NCBI GenBank assembly: GCA_027460525.1
Contig: JAPZAS010000017.1
Coordinates: 1-64,000 of the forward strand
DNA length: 64,000 nt
Direction of reading: 5' to 3'
Origin: Candidatus Methanoperedens sp.
Lineage (GTDB): Archaea; Halobacteriota; Methanosarcinia; Methanosarcinales; Methanoperedenaceae
Shown: in pieces, positions 8,697 through 17,511 of the stretch
How the letters are laid out: each line of letters begins with the position of its first letter
Position numbering within the stretch: the stretch's first letter is position 1
Program-made: the position numbers and the translations under genes
Notes under the pieces: model-generated
Databases searched by the model: none
Told to the model about the DNA's origin: nothing
The model's input: only the letters and a program-made list of their open reading frames with translations

Positions 8697-9107
8697 CTAG
8701 CTGTTTTTGCTGGCTTCGATATCCCATTTGACTTCTTCAGCCAGAGACCGTCTTGCTGCGGCAACAATATCGAGCTGCTCATGGATATATCCGCGCAGGA
8801 TCATATCTTCGATTTTTTCCGCATCATTTTCGATATCATGCTGGCGGTCAAGCATGTTTCCAAGTTCTCTTTGTGCATGATGCCTGCTTGTACGCCGCCA
8901 GCTTCCTTCAATTATCGAAAGCGAGCGGACTAATCTTTCAAGACCGATCCTTATACGGTGGTATTCCGGTCTTCCCAGCCTTTCCTTTGCATAGTTTTCA
9001 TACCCCGATGCTTCTTGTATTTCCTCAGTACCCTCGGCTATATCCGATACTTCACCATTCCATTTTTTATGGACGGCAAAAACGATCCCTTCTTTGATTG
9101 AACATAT
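8697..9107 (-). CDS. Helical hypothetical protein with no ATG/GTG/TTG start
   Basis: The frame is open from 9110 to TAG at 8697-8699 and encodes about 136 residues of convincing coding sequence (GIVFAVHKKWNGEVSDIAEG, then LDRQHDIENDAEKIEDM). It has no ATG, GTG or TTG before the internal Met at about two-thirds length. An ATA at 9107 lies 8 bases after a GAGAGGA ribosome site. Alternatively translation starts at the ATG at 9105 (or GTG 9114) in the neighbouring frame and shifts +1. The TATA box at 9138-9144 puts transcription start almost at this position. The function is not recognised; the charged C-terminal half could form coiled helices. Confidence 0.5.
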   Translation of the reverse strand: MCSIKEGIVFAVHKKWNGEVSDIAEGTEEIQEASGYENYAKERLGRPEYHRIRIGLERLVRSLSIIEGSWRRTSRHHAQRELGNMLDRQHDIENDAEKIEDMILRGYIHEQLDIVAAARRSLAEEVKWDIEASKNS

Positions 9108-9137
9108 TTTTCACATCCTCTCTATATGAAAAGATGA

Positions 9138-9203
9138 TATATATCCCTGAATATACAGGCAGGTTTTGTCACAATTTAATCAAAACAGGAATTATTGCGA
9201 CAA
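9138..9203 (-). promoter_or_regulatory. Promoter of the 9.1-8.4 kb gene pair with shared upstream element (copy D)
   Basis: An ATATATA box at 9138-9144 is followed upstream by an element at 9180-9203 that matches copy A at 18 of 24 positions and starts 42 bases from the box. A further half-site, AATTGCCGAATAA, follows at about 9205-9217. The transcript would be almost leaderless. Confidence 0.5.
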
Positions 9204-9271
9204 CAATTGCCGAATAAGTTAAACTTATACCTATCCCTTATCCAGATAATCTATCTGGTTGATAAATATGC

Positions 9272-9673
9272 TCACCCATTTTTTAACATTCTTCTCCAGA
9301 TTTCTGTCCCCTTCTCCGCATATATCTGTGATTTTACAATTAGCATCTTATTGTAAACTGCCATGATAAATGCTATCAGGAAGACAACCTGTGTTATCTC
9401 AACAATATAATAGGTGTTAAACACATCACCTGCGATTCTGAACCAAATCGTAAACTTGATTAGTATATTTAGAGCAAACCCTGCTCCAGCAACTGAAATA
9501 TAAATCCAGGTTCGCTCCAGCACTGCCTTGTCAAGAAATAGATCAGTATTTGATAAGTCCCTGTCCGCCTTGCGTATCATAAAGAGAATCTGCCCAATGA
9601 GGATTATTAAAATAAACGCAGCGCATACAGTAAATATTTCAAGGAAAGCCTCAACAAACCCTTTTGTTAAAAT
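9272..9673 (-). CDS. Small membrane protein, probable ATT start
   Basis: The frame encodes two or three membrane helices: VEAFLEIFTVCAAFILIILI near the N-terminus, WIYISVAGAGFALNILIKF, then VEITQVVFLIAFIMAV. The first in-frame ATG (9580) would cut off helix 1. The frame stays open upstream for 31 codons with no ATG, GTG or TTG, to an ATT at 9673 placed 8 bases after a perfect GGAGG. I therefore propose initiation at ATT, giving 133 residues. No family recognised. A TATA-like run lies at about 9768-9778. Confidence 0.55.
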   Translation of the reverse strand: MLTKGFVEAFLEIFTVCAAFILIILIGQILFMIRKADRDLSNTDLFLDKAVLERTWIYISVAGAGFALNILIKFTIWFRIAGDVFNTYYIVEITQVVFLIAFIMAVYNKMLIVKSQIYAEKGTEIWRRMLKNG

Positions 9674-10031
9674 CTCTAATTCCTCCTTTATGAAATTTTA
9701 TGAGTAGGTCATTTGAAGTCATACAATCCGGAACAATAACCAACATACCTATAACGATATTAATAATGCATATATATATTTGTATTGTATCATAATGCCA
9801 CAAAAGATTAAACATCCCATTTTTTGATAAATCTTCTGTTTTGTATATTTCGGATGGAAATCGAGCCGTTTACCTCTGACTCCATGCAGCTTAAGGTTAA
9901 AAGTTAAATAACTATCCATTATTAGTTACAAAAACATTAAATGCTGAAAGTTTCAGGTAATTATTGCCCTTTTGTTCCTGAAAACCGCATAGAGCTGTCA
10001 AATATATCCTTTTTACGTGATTTTAATATGT
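9674..10031. other. AT-rich intergenic region
   Basis: This stretch holds the probable promoter of the leftward membrane-protein gene (TATATATA around 9768-9778) and oligo-T runs. I see no open frame with coding character and no clear RNA gene. Confidence 0.5.
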
Positions 10032-10061
10032 ATGAAAACTATGGAATTTCTGGTGATTGAA

Positions 10062-10224
10062 ATGACAACTCAAGAAAACAGAAGGGGTTTTCTTTGCCCC
10101 TGGAACAGAATACAGTAAAGGTAAAAGGGATGCCAACCCTGAACCGGTAAAAGTTAAGAAGAGGGCATCTTTTAAAAGCGCGGGCAATGTCCGGATGCAT
10201 GATACTGTCTGGTGGCTTATATGA
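10062..10224 (+). pseudogene. Small gene with ATG and body in different frames (+1)
   Basis: The ATG at 10062 follows a GGTGAT site 4 bases away but its frame stops after 18 codons. The +1 frame, open from 10066, gives 52 residues that look coding (EGVFFAPGTEYSKGKRDANP then MHDTVWWLI). It ends in TGA overlapping the ATG of the next gene, as for coupled genes. The frame change falls in or before AGGGGTTTTC (10083-10092), a homopolymer-rich spot where a base miscall, real mutation or slippage is possible. No family is recognised. Confidence 0.4.
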
Positions 10225-10367
10225 CCTCGACCAGACAGTACAAATGCCCCAACTGCAAGCATGCAATACCGATAACAAGCGCTGATTTCATAAAAGGAAT
10301 TGCCATGGTTTCATGCGTGGACTGCGGCATGGATGCTTTCGCTATAGAAGAGGCGCTGTTAAAATGA
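10221..10367 (+). CDS. 48-residue zinc-ribbon protein
   Basis: The tiny protein MTSTRQYKCPNCKHAIPI... has two CxxC knuckles, CPNC (residues 9-12) and CVDC (32-35), spaced as in a rubredoxin-like zinc ribbon. GGTGG lies 5 bases before the ATG at 10221. The start overlaps the stop of the preceding frame (ATGA), so the two look like one operon. After the stop, an A-rich stretch and a run of seven T (10385-10391) form a plausible terminator. The role is unknown; such proteins often act as transcription or redox accessories. Confidence 0.6.
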   Translation: MTSTRQYKCPNCKHAIPITSADFIKGIAMVSCVDCGMDAFAIEEALLK

Positions 10368-10431
10368 CAAAAAGAAAAAGGGGCGTTTTTTTCCTATCCA
10401 TTAACGCTCCTTTTTCCAATTCGAGGTAAAT

Positions 10432-10539
10432 ATGGATTATAAAACAGAAGAAATAAACGATGATGTAAGCGAAACTGTCGAAAATATGGATGAAGAAGAC
10501 CTGAGGCGCTTCCTGCGGGGAGGCTTCGGGGCAAAGTGA
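10432..10539 (+). CDS. 35-residue acidic protein
   Basis: The frame starts at ATG 10432, 4 bases after a GAGGT site, and ends at 10539. The peptide is strongly acidic (EEINDDVSETVENMDEEDL) with a basic glycine-rich tail, RRFLRGGFGAK. Codon use is normal for the region. Its function is not recognised. The good ribosome site argues it is real; its shortness argues for caution. Confidence 0.45.
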   Translation: MDYKTEEINDDVSETVENMDEEDLRRFLRGGFGAK

Positions 10540-10579
10540 GCGCATGGGATTTCACATCTCATGCGAGACTACGGATCTT

Positions 10580-10834
10580 TCAACCAGTATCTGTCATAAG
10601 CATGCACATTTTCTTCGATGAACCATGGAGCTTCAACAGGCTATAGTCCCATGCTCTGCAATCCTTCCGCAGCGCCTTCCGCAGATCCATCAACTCTTTT
10701 ATAATGTTTACGGATACGAGCTGCCGATTTTCCTCAGGATACTTGTCGAATCTGTCCGTTGAAGCTATCCCAACAAGGTCTGCACCCGCAAGCATAGCTG
10801 CCTTTTTAATAGGTTTTGCTGATATCCCGGGCAT
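10580..10834 (-). pseudogene. Remnant of an iron-sulfur reductase-type gene (N-terminal fragment)
   Basis: The 84-residue frame begins like the N-terminus of archaeal 4Fe-4S proteins related to epoxyqueuosine reductase (KKAAMLAGADLVGIASTDRF) and then loses similarity to anything catalytic. No cysteine cluster follows, and usual family members are 250 residues or more. I read it as the 5' end of a gene with the rest deleted. The family assignment rests on the N-terminal pattern alone. Confidence 0.4.
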
Positions 10835-10857
10835 AAAAAATCGAAAGAAAGATGGTC

Positions 10858-13029
10858 TTAATCCTTCTTCCTTAGTACAAAGTATGCGGCACCACTAATA
10901 CCTAAGACTGCATAAAACCCCCAGAACCCAAGCAACCCTTTCAGAGGTGCATTCTCTGTCGCTGTCTTTACAGGTGAATCTGACTGTACTGCGGTCACCG
11001 CTCCTGCCTGTATCGAGGCAGACGAGGGTACCTGTGTTGCGACTGCTGTTGATGCTATCGCTGGCGCTGAAGTGGAGACTGGAGGGGTTGCAGCCTTCAG
11101 TCCTAATGTGGATGTAGCCTGAATTGTCTGCTCAACAAATGGATAAAACCGAAGGGCATCATCCTTATCCGCTATTTTAAATTTCAGGTCGCTATATAAA
11201 GGCTGAACACTATTTTGACTGAGGTCTATCTGCTTGTCTTTGTTATAGAGGAGCAAGTAATTCTCATTTGCATCCTTTACCTCAAATACACCGAACTGAT
11301 CCCCGCCTTTGACTTCAAGCACATTCTCGGAGATAAGCCAGGTGTATCTAAGCTGGACAACTGCTGACATGCCTTCAGCACCTGTAAATATACCATTCAC
11401 GTAGGTCACGAATAGCGGGAAATCCGACTCTCCCTGCAGGTTTTTCTCGACGTATGTGTAAACCTCACCCTCATGGACGACTTTCGTGTCAACAGTTTTC
11501 CCGTCCTTGCTAAGAGTTAGCGATGCCTGCCTTGGAGATACACCGGTATCGAGTGCATCAACCGTAAGATTGTAGCCTTCGCCGAAGTTCCATGTTTCAC
11601 CCAGCTTCAGTGTCTTTTTATCCCTTCTATCCTGCTCATAGATCAATTTAGCCATCTTGTTTGCTTTGCCGTTCACAGCCACGTATCGGTTGCCAAACCA
11701 GCCAAGCTGTGCATACTTGCCGCCTGTACTGCCTTTTGTAAATCCTTTGGAACTGCTGTAACTCAGACCATTCTCCACTGTTAAACCTTTGTCTGTGAAC
11801 ACGGTATAGTTCTGGTCTGTACGCGATGTATTATAGAAGAGATTATTTTTCAAAATGGTCCTGCTGCTGAATTTTAGGCTTGAAGCGGGCTGGGTGATGG
11901 TGAGAGTTTCACCTGACTTCCCGCCATTAAAGTTATACCAGAAACCAGGGAATTTCTGGGCATCCCACTGCAATGTGGTATTATATGTTTTTGATTTCTC
12001 ATCAAAAACCACGCCGTGAAGCTCGTATTTCCCTGGCGTAGTTTTTTGGAGAACTGGATAAAACCGAAGCGAATCGTCCTTATCCGCAATTTTGAACTTG
12101 AGATCGCCATATAATGGCGAAACACTATTTTGACTGAGGTCTATTTGCCTGTCCTTGTTATAGAGGAGTAAGTAATTTTCATTAGCTTCCTTTACCTCGA
12201 ATACCCCGAACTGATCTCCGACTTTAACTTCAAACACATTCTGCGAGATAAGCCAGGTGTATCTAAGCTGGACGACAGAAGCCATGCCTTCAGCACCTGT
12301 AAATATGCCATTTACGTAGGTCACGAATAGCGGGAAATCCGACTCTCCCTGCAGGTTTTTCTCGACGTATGTGTAAACTTCGCCCTCATGGACGACTTTC
12401 GTGTCAAAAACTTTTCCATCTTTGCTAAGAGTTAGCGATGCCTGCCTTGGAGATACACCGGTATCGAGTGCATCAACCGTAAGATTGTAGCCTTCGCCGA
12501 AGTTCCATGTTTCACCCAGCTTCAGTGTCTTTTTATCCCTTCTATCCTGCTCATATACCAGTTTAGCCAATTTGTTGGCTTTGCCGTTCACAGCCACATA
12601 CCGATTGCCAAACCAGCCAAGCTGTGCATACTTGCCGCCTGTGCTGCCCTTTGTAAATCCTGTGGAACTGCTGTAACTCAGACCATTCTCCACTGTTAAA
12701 CCTTTGTCTGTGAACACGGTATAGTTCTGGTCTGTGCGTGAGGTATTATAGAAGAGATTATTTGCCAAGATAGTCCTGCTGCTGAATGTTAAACTTGAAG
12801 CAGGTTGAGTGATGGTGAGAGTTTCACCTGACTTCCCGCCGTTAAAGTTATACCAGAAACCAGGGAATTTCTGGGCATCCCACTGCAATGTGGTATTATA
12901 TGTTTTTGATTTCTCATCGAAAACCACGCCGTGAATCTCGACTGTTGTCACATTGGATGCGTTTGCAGGCATTGCCAGTATGAATGAAAGCGCAAATATT
13001 GCGATTATTTTAATTATTTTTTTCTCCAT
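10858..13029 (-). CDS. S-layer protein with duplicated Methanosarcina-type domain
   Basis: The 723-residue secreted protein has a signal peptide (IIAIFALSFILAMPANA), two near-identical S-layer domains (about 29-335 and 339-640), a Ser/Ala/Thr-rich linker and a C-terminal membrane helix followed by RKKD. Each domain opens with the same block, VHGVVFDEKSKTYNTTLQWD or close to it, and contains ATENGLSY-like and RRDKKTLKLGETWNFGEGYN segments. This is the tandem-duplication layout of Methanosarcina S-layer proteins (DUF1608 family). The repeats are nearly identical at DNA level over long stretches. A TATA-like AATATTATATAG lies close upstream (about 13051-13062), so the leader is very short. Confidence 0.9.
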   Translation of the reverse strand: MEKKIIKIIAIFALSFILAMPANASNVTTVEIHGVVFDEKSKTYNTTLQWDAQKFPGFWYNFNGGKSGETLTITQPASSLTFSSRTILANNLFYNTSRTDQNYTVFTDKGLTVENGLSYSSSTGFTKGSTGGKYAQLGWFGNRYVAVNGKANKLAKLVYEQDRRDKKTLKLGETWNFGEGYNLTVDALDTGVSPRQASLTLSKDGKVFDTKVVHEGEVYTYVEKNLQGESDFPLFVTYVNGIFTGAEGMASVVQLRYTWLISQNVFEVKVGDQFGVFEVKEANENYLLLYNKDRQIDLSQNSVSPLYGDLKFKIADKDDSLRFYPVLQKTTPGKYELHGVVFDEKSKTYNTTLQWDAQKFPGFWYNFNGGKSGETLTITQPASSLKFSSRTILKNNLFYNTSRTDQNYTVFTDKGLTVENGLSYSSSKGFTKGSTGGKYAQLGWFGNRYVAVNGKANKMAKLIYEQDRRDKKTLKLGETWNFGEGYNLTVDALDTGVSPRQASLTLSKDGKTVDTKVVHEGEVYTYVEKNLQGESDFPLFVTYVNGIFTGAEGMSAVVQLRYTWLISENVLEVKGGDQFGVFEVKDANENYLLLYNKDKQIDLSQNSVQPLYSDLKFKIADKDDALRFYPFVEQTIQATSTLGLKAATPPVSTSAPAIASTAVATQVPSSASIQAGAVTAVQSDSPVKTATENAPLKGLLGFWGFYAVLGISGAAYFVLRKKD

Positions 13030-13318
13030 GCGCCAGACATTTTTCCGAACCTATATAATATTAGATAAATCAGCAACTTTTGATGGATATATTCTGAAAT
13101 CGTAACAATAGAGGCAATTTTGTTATGAAAATTTGAGGATATACTTGTTGGATTGTACAATGCACCCCTGAATGAACTCGCTATAGTTTTTTGGCATTTT
13201 CGAGCATGAAAATCCGATGTAATTGGAACTTTGAACATGCTCCGTTAATTAACGCATTTCAGCATTAATAAACGGGCTATCCAAAACATTCAATAGCATT
13301 TAAGGAATATTACACTCA
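13030..13318. promoter_or_regulatory. Divergent intergenic region between the S-layer gene and marC-like gene
   Basis: It contains the leftward TATA-like box of the S-layer gene at about 13051-13062. On the right it has an AT-rich stretch GCATTTAAGGAATATTACAC before the marC-like ATG at 13319. I see no small gene. Confidence 0.4.
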
Positions 13319-13951
13319 ATGACCCCGGAGCTTACTTTCTTCATATATGCCTTCACATCCATCTTTGCCATCGTCAATCCAGTCAGTGGCGTGATGGCTT
13401 TTATCTCCATGACCTCGCACATGAGCCGTGCAGATAAAATCTATATAGCAAAGCGTTCCGTAGTGATAGCCTGCATTGTGGCGATAGTTTTTTCAATATC
13501 GGGAGAAATCCTATTAAAACTTTTTAACATCACAGCCGATTCCCTCAGGGTGGCAGGAGGAGTGTTGCTTTTCCTCGTGGCAATAGACATGCTTTTCGCA
13601 AGAACCACGCGTGAGAGCATTACAACCGAGGAATTAAAAGATGCCTCACAGAGGGAAAACATTTCGATATTCCCGATAGCAATGCCCCTCTTAACAGGTC
13701 CGGGTGCGATTACCACAATCATAGTATTGATCAAAACAGCAGAGAATATCGACTTAAAACTGATAGTAGTAGGGGCAATCCTGCTTACTTTCTTAATCAC
13801 TTTTTTAATTTTCAGGTTTTCTGATTACTTTAATAAAGTAGTGGGAATGACCGGAATGCTTGTTATGACACGATTGATGGGTCTATTCCTCGGTGCTATC
13901 GCAGTTGATTTTATTTCTACTGGAATAAAAGGCATATTTAATCTGGCTTAA
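13319..13951 (+). CDS. MarC-family integral membrane protein
   Basis: The 210-residue protein has six hydrophobic segments and the MarC features FAIVNPVSGVMAFISMT near residue 15 and PLLTGPGAITTIIVL near residue 120, the two related half-helix motifs of the family. MarC proteins have been linked to drug resistance historically, but their substrate is not settled. It ends two bases before the DHPS-like gene, so the two are probably one transcript. Confidence 0.85.
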   Translation: MTPELTFFIYAFTSIFAIVNPVSGVMAFISMTSHMSRADKIYIAKRSVVIACIVAIVFSISGEILLKLFNITADSLRVAGGVLLFLVAIDMLFARTTRESITTEELKDASQRENISIFPIAMPLLTGPGAITTIIVLIKTAENIDLKLIVVGAILLTFLITFLIFRFSDYFNKVVGMTGMLVMTRLMGLFLGAIAVDFISTGIKGIFNLA

Positions 13952-13953
13952 GT

Positions 13954-15429
13954 ATGAATATCCTCGTAGCAACAGGGAAACTTGCAGAGAATTCCGTTAA
14001 AAAAGCTGTACTGAATGGCGCCGATGTTCTTGTACTGGATATAGATATTGCGGCTTTTATTACACCTGCCCTGCTTCGCCGCTCCTTGCCCGAAAAAAAG
14101 TACGATTTAATACTTATTTCAGGTCTTGCAACAGGCGATTTTTCACGGATTGAAAAGGAAATAAATACGCCTGTAAGGCTTGGACCGAAGCATGCTGCTG
14201 ACCTTGATTTTGTTCTATCCTTTGAAGACATGACTTTTTCCACAAAAGTACCTGCATGCGAACTCTTAATTGAAAAAAGACGTTTTGGCGCTTTTGAAAG
14301 AATAAAGGAACTTGAAACCAGAGCGGCTTCACCTTTAACTTTAAAAGGAGTAAAGCTTGGCGGGAATTCCAGGATGAAAGTGATGGCAGAGATAGTGGAT
14401 GCGGGTCATTTAAGGCTGAATGAATTGACCAGTAAAATAGTATACTTTGCAGAAAGAGGTGCGGATATCATTGATCTTGGGATTTCCCTCGACACCACAC
14501 TTCAGGAAGTCAGGACTGCCGTGGAAACCGCAAGCAGAGCTTCGGCACTTCCCCTGAGTATAGACACGCTTGACCCTGAGCTAATAAACACAGCCCTGGA
14601 TTCAGGAGTAGATATTGTGCTCAGCCTGAACTCAGAAAACATCCATGAGGTAAAAGAGAACATCGTCAGGCACAATGCAGCGTCTGTCATAATACCTGAC
14701 TGCGTGGAGGAACTTGAAAGCTTATTTAACAATATTGAATACGCCCGCAGCCTTGGGATCACAAATATTATTGCAGACCCTGTGCTGGAGCCCCTCGGCA
14801 GCGGGCTTGTGGAATCGATCGGAAGGTATTACGAATTCAGGAAACGCCAGCCGACAACTCCTTTATTCTTTGGCGCGGGTAACGTGACAGAACTTGTGGA
14901 TGCTGATTCTATCGGGATTAATGCCATACTCTGCGGGATTGCAATGGAGCTTGAAGCCGGTATCCTGTTCACGCCTGAATTCAGCCATAAAACCCATAAC
15001 AGCGTTTTTGAGCTAAAAACCGCCTCCATCATGATGATGCTTGCAAAGGAACGGGGTTCTTCTCCTAAGGACCTTGGAATTGACCTGCTTTCAATAAAGG
15101 AAAAAAGACGGCGCGAATTCGCTGTTCTGCCTGAAAATTTTACAGAAGCAAAGCCAAGCGAAAAATGGCAGCTTGACCCGGCAGGATGTTTTAAAATTGC
15201 TATCAGCGGCGATGAAATCCACGATGGGAAACTCTATCCTGGAAAAATTGTGGCAAAACATAACAACAATTCAATAGCAGGGCAAACAGCGAAGGAAATC
15301 CTTGATACTATCATCGGGTCAGGACTTGTTTCGCGCCTTGACCACGCTGCTTATCTGGGCAGGGAACTTATGAAAGCCGAGCTTGCCCTTAAATTCAGGA
15401 GGAGCTATTCCCAGGATGACAAATTTTGA
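13954..15429 (+). CDS. Archaeal dihydropteroate-synthase-like protein
   Basis: This 491-residue protein belongs to the archaeal DHPS-related family (TIGR00284 type). The N-terminal 130 residues are family-specific. The central TIM-barrel-like region has VMAEIVDAG, RGADIIDLG, PLSIDTLDPELINTALDSG and IADPVLEPLGSG, paralleling pterin-binding strands of DHPS. Members are proposed to act in tetrahydromethanopterin or related pterin pathways, without firm proof. The last 14 bases overlap mqnC, and an AGGAGG inside its end serves that gene. Confidence 0.8.
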   Translation: MNILVATGKLAENSVKKAVLNGADVLVLDIDIAAFITPALLRRSLPEKKYDLILISGLATGDFSRIEKEINTPVRLGPKHAADLDFVLSFEDMTFSTKVPACELLIEKRRFGAFERIKELETRAASPLTLKGVKLGGNSRMKVMAEIVDAGHLRLNELTSKIVYFAERGADIIDLGISLDTTLQEVRTAVETASRASALPLSIDTLDPELINTALDSGVDIVLSLNSENIHEVKENIVRHNAASVIIPDCVEELESLFNNIEYARSLGITNIIADPVLEPLGSGLVESIGRYYEFRKRQPTTPLFFGAGNVTELVDADSIGINAILCGIAMELEAGILFTPEFSHKTHNSVFELKTASIMMMLAKERGSSPKDLGIDLLSIKEKRRREFAVLPENFTEAKPSEKWQLDPAGCFKIAISGDEIHDGKLYPGKIVAKHNNNSIAGQTAKEILDTIIGSGLVSRLDHAAYLGRELMKAELALKFRRSYSQDDKF

Positions 15430-16540
15430 GCTCATAAAAAAACTCACAGGTGACGACGCTGTTGGTGAAATTCTCACCCGTGCCCTGACCCCGTATTTAA
15501 ATACGGGGAATGTTGAAACACTGGATATAAAAGATGGCGTTAAGTTGCTTGAAAGCAGTAATCTTAACCTTCTTGGCGCAGCAGCGGACGAGATGCGAAA
15601 ACGCAGCGTCGGCAACCTTGTAACCTTTGTTGTGGACAGGAACATAAACTATACCAACGTATGCTCTTCAAAATGCAAATTCTGCGCGTTCTACAGGGAA
15701 GCCGATGCTGTGGATGCATACGTTCTCACGCTTCCTGAGATTCTCTCAAAAGTCGATGAGGCAGTAAAGCTCGGTGCAACCCAGATTCTCCTTCAAGGCG
15801 GTTTGAACCCTTCCATAACCATTGATTATTATGAAGAGATGCTGAGGCAGGTTAAGAGAAGGTTCAATGTGCAGATGCATGCATTCTCCCCTCCTGAGAT
15901 TGTGCATATCTCAAAGTTATATGGGTCAGGTATTAAAGAAACGATTTCACGGCTTCATGAGGCAGGGCTTGATTCCATACCTGGAGGCGGGGCTGAAATA
16001 CTGGATGACAGGGTGCGAAGCAGCGTCTCGCCCAATAAGATCGGATGGGAAAAATGGAAGGAGGTGATGCTGGCTGCGCATTCACTGGGGATTCCTACCA
16101 CTGCCACAATGGTCTTCGGGCATGCCGAAACCATAGAAGAAAGGGTAAAGCACATCATCAGAATTCGCGATATGCAGGAAAAATATAACGGCTTCACCGC
16201 GTTCATACCGTGGAGCTTTCAACCTGAAAATACAAAGTTAAGCGGTGATTCAACAGGCATGGATTATCTGAAGATGGTAGCCGTAGCCCGCATTCTTCTC
16301 AAGGGGTATATTAAAAACATACAAATTTCATGGGTTACGCAGGGTCTCAAAGTTGCACAGGTAGCATTGAACTTTGGTGCAAACGACATCGGCGGGACGA
16401 TGATAGAGGAGAACGTCGTAAGAGCCGCAGGCGTGCCTTTTCACAGTAAAACCATAGAAGAATTCGTGCATATCGCAAAAAAACTGGGGCGCCCCGTTGC
16501 GAGGCGGGATACGCTGTACAATATCCTGGAACGATATTAA
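15416..16540 (+). CDS. mqnC: Cyclic dehypoxanthinyl futalosine synthase (radical SAM)
   Basis: The enzyme forms the spiro intermediate of the futalosine route to menaquinone. The radical SAM cluster motif is C83-SSK-C87-KF-C90. [12 protein letters not shown] and the MqnC-typical PGGGAEIL (rather than the CofH variant) favour MqnC over the F420 enzyme CofH. The ATG at 15416 follows AGGAGG (15396-15401); an upstream in-frame ATG at 15383 would extend into the DHPS-like gene. Length 374 is normal. No other mqn gene is in the window. CofH remains the main alternative. Confidence 0.8.
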   Translation: MTNFELIKKLTGDDAVGEILTRALTPYLNTGNVETLDIKDGVKLLESSNLNLLGAAADEMRKRSVGNLVTFVVDRNINYTNVCSSKCKFCAFYREADAVDAYVLTLPEILSKVDEAVKLGATQILLQGGLNPSITIDYYEEMLRQVKRRFNVQMHAFSPPEIVHISKLYGSGIKETISRLHEAGLDSIPGGGAEILDDRVRSSVSPNKIGWEKWKEVMLAAHSLGIPTTATMVFGHAETIEERVKHIIRIRDMQEKYNGFTAFIPWSFQPENTKLSGDSTGMDYLKMVAVARILLKGYIKNIQISWVTQGLKVAQVALNFGANDIGGTMIEENVVRAAGVPFHSKTIEEFVHIAKKLGRPVARRDTLYNILERY

Positions 16541-17511
16541 GCTTCCAGTATCTCATCCATACAAAGTGCCTCCCATTTTCTCTCCCCGAGCACAATCTCA
16601 AACTCCTGCGGCGTCAGAACGGGTACATGGAATCTTTCCGCATCATCAATCGTTATCCTCGGGCATGCCGTGTTCACATAGGCATCAACCTTGAATGCCA
16701 GCAATTGCTCGGGCGTTACAAGATCCATCATGATAATAAATGCCTCACGCTTGTGATTATTTGCGCTCTCCTCAAGCCTCTGCGCAAGCCTCATCCTGTT
16801 TTGCCCGTTTTTTGTAGAAACAATGATGCCGAAGACTTTTGCTGACATTGACGCAGCGATATACCCGTGCCGCTTTCGCAGTAATCTTTCAGGAGAAACC
16901 TCAACAGCCTGATTCAAATAGGGGTCTGCCGCAATCACCCTTTTCCTTGTGGCAATCGCAACCCCGAGCGGGTGGAAAAAGCCGCTGCCGACGTAGAGAA
17001 TTTCCTCGCAGTCAACTCTCGCTGCCGTGAAATTACACCCGATGACCTGACCCGGATAGCGTACCCTCAAATCTCCTTTTCCAATAACGGCTTCCTTTCC
17101 ATTTTCCCTCAGGAATTTAGAGATCTCTTCTAATTTATGGATATGCTGAACAGTGGTTATAATGCCAATCCTGCCGGCTTTTAAAAGGGGAAGGGCAGAT
17201 TTAACTGCCGGTATGACATCGATGCTCGAACGCGCCTCGATAAAAACCACATTCTCGTATCCACCCATGCCTGCGTGCCCGAAATGGAAGAGCATATCGA
17301 CTTTGCCTGCAAGAATGGTATCGATATCACAGGCTCCGAAGGAAGGATTGCCTGAAATAATTATCTTTGCCTGGCTTTTCCCTTCAATTTCCCTGGCGAT
17401 ATTGATTGCCTGTCTTTTCAGCCCTTCGGGAAATTGAAACCCGACCTTTTCGCAGTTTTTATCCTTTATAATTTTAACTACGCGTTCTAAATCAAAATCA
17501 ATCTGTTCCAT
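16537..17511 (-). CDS. dph2: Diphthamide synthase subunit Dph2 (archaeal homodimer type)
   Basis: This enzyme transfers the 3-amino-3-carboxypropyl group of SAM to the histidine of elongation factor 2. The three cysteines that hold the 4Fe-4S cluster are visible at the expected spacing: Cys61 (FGACDID), Cys159 (VIGCNF) and Cys283 (TACPRI). Length 324 matches archaeal Dph2. The ATG overlaps the stop of the upstream S4/FtsJ gene (TAATG), so they are coupled. It converges on mqnC with a four-base overlap. Confidence 0.92.
   Translation of the reverse strand: MEQIDFDLERVVKIIKDKNCEKVGFQFPEGLKRQAINIAREIEGKSQAKIIISGNPSFGACDIDTILAGKVDMLFHFGHAGMGGYENVVFIEARSSIDVIPAVKSALPLLKAGRIGIITTVQHIHKLEEISKFLRENGKEAVIGKGDLRVRYPGQVIGCNFTAARVDCEEILYVGSGFFHPLGVAIATRKRVIAADPYLNQAVEVSPERLLRKRHGYIAASMSAKVFGIIVSTKNGQNRMRLAQRLEESANNHKREAFIIMMDLVTPEQLLAFKVDAYVNTACPRITIDDAERFHVPVLTPQEFEIVLGERKWEALCMDEILEA

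Noticed and set aside
13014-13238. A 74-codon leftward frame upstream of the S-layer gene
   Set aside because: It covers the promoter region, overlaps the S-layer start and has no recognisable coding character.
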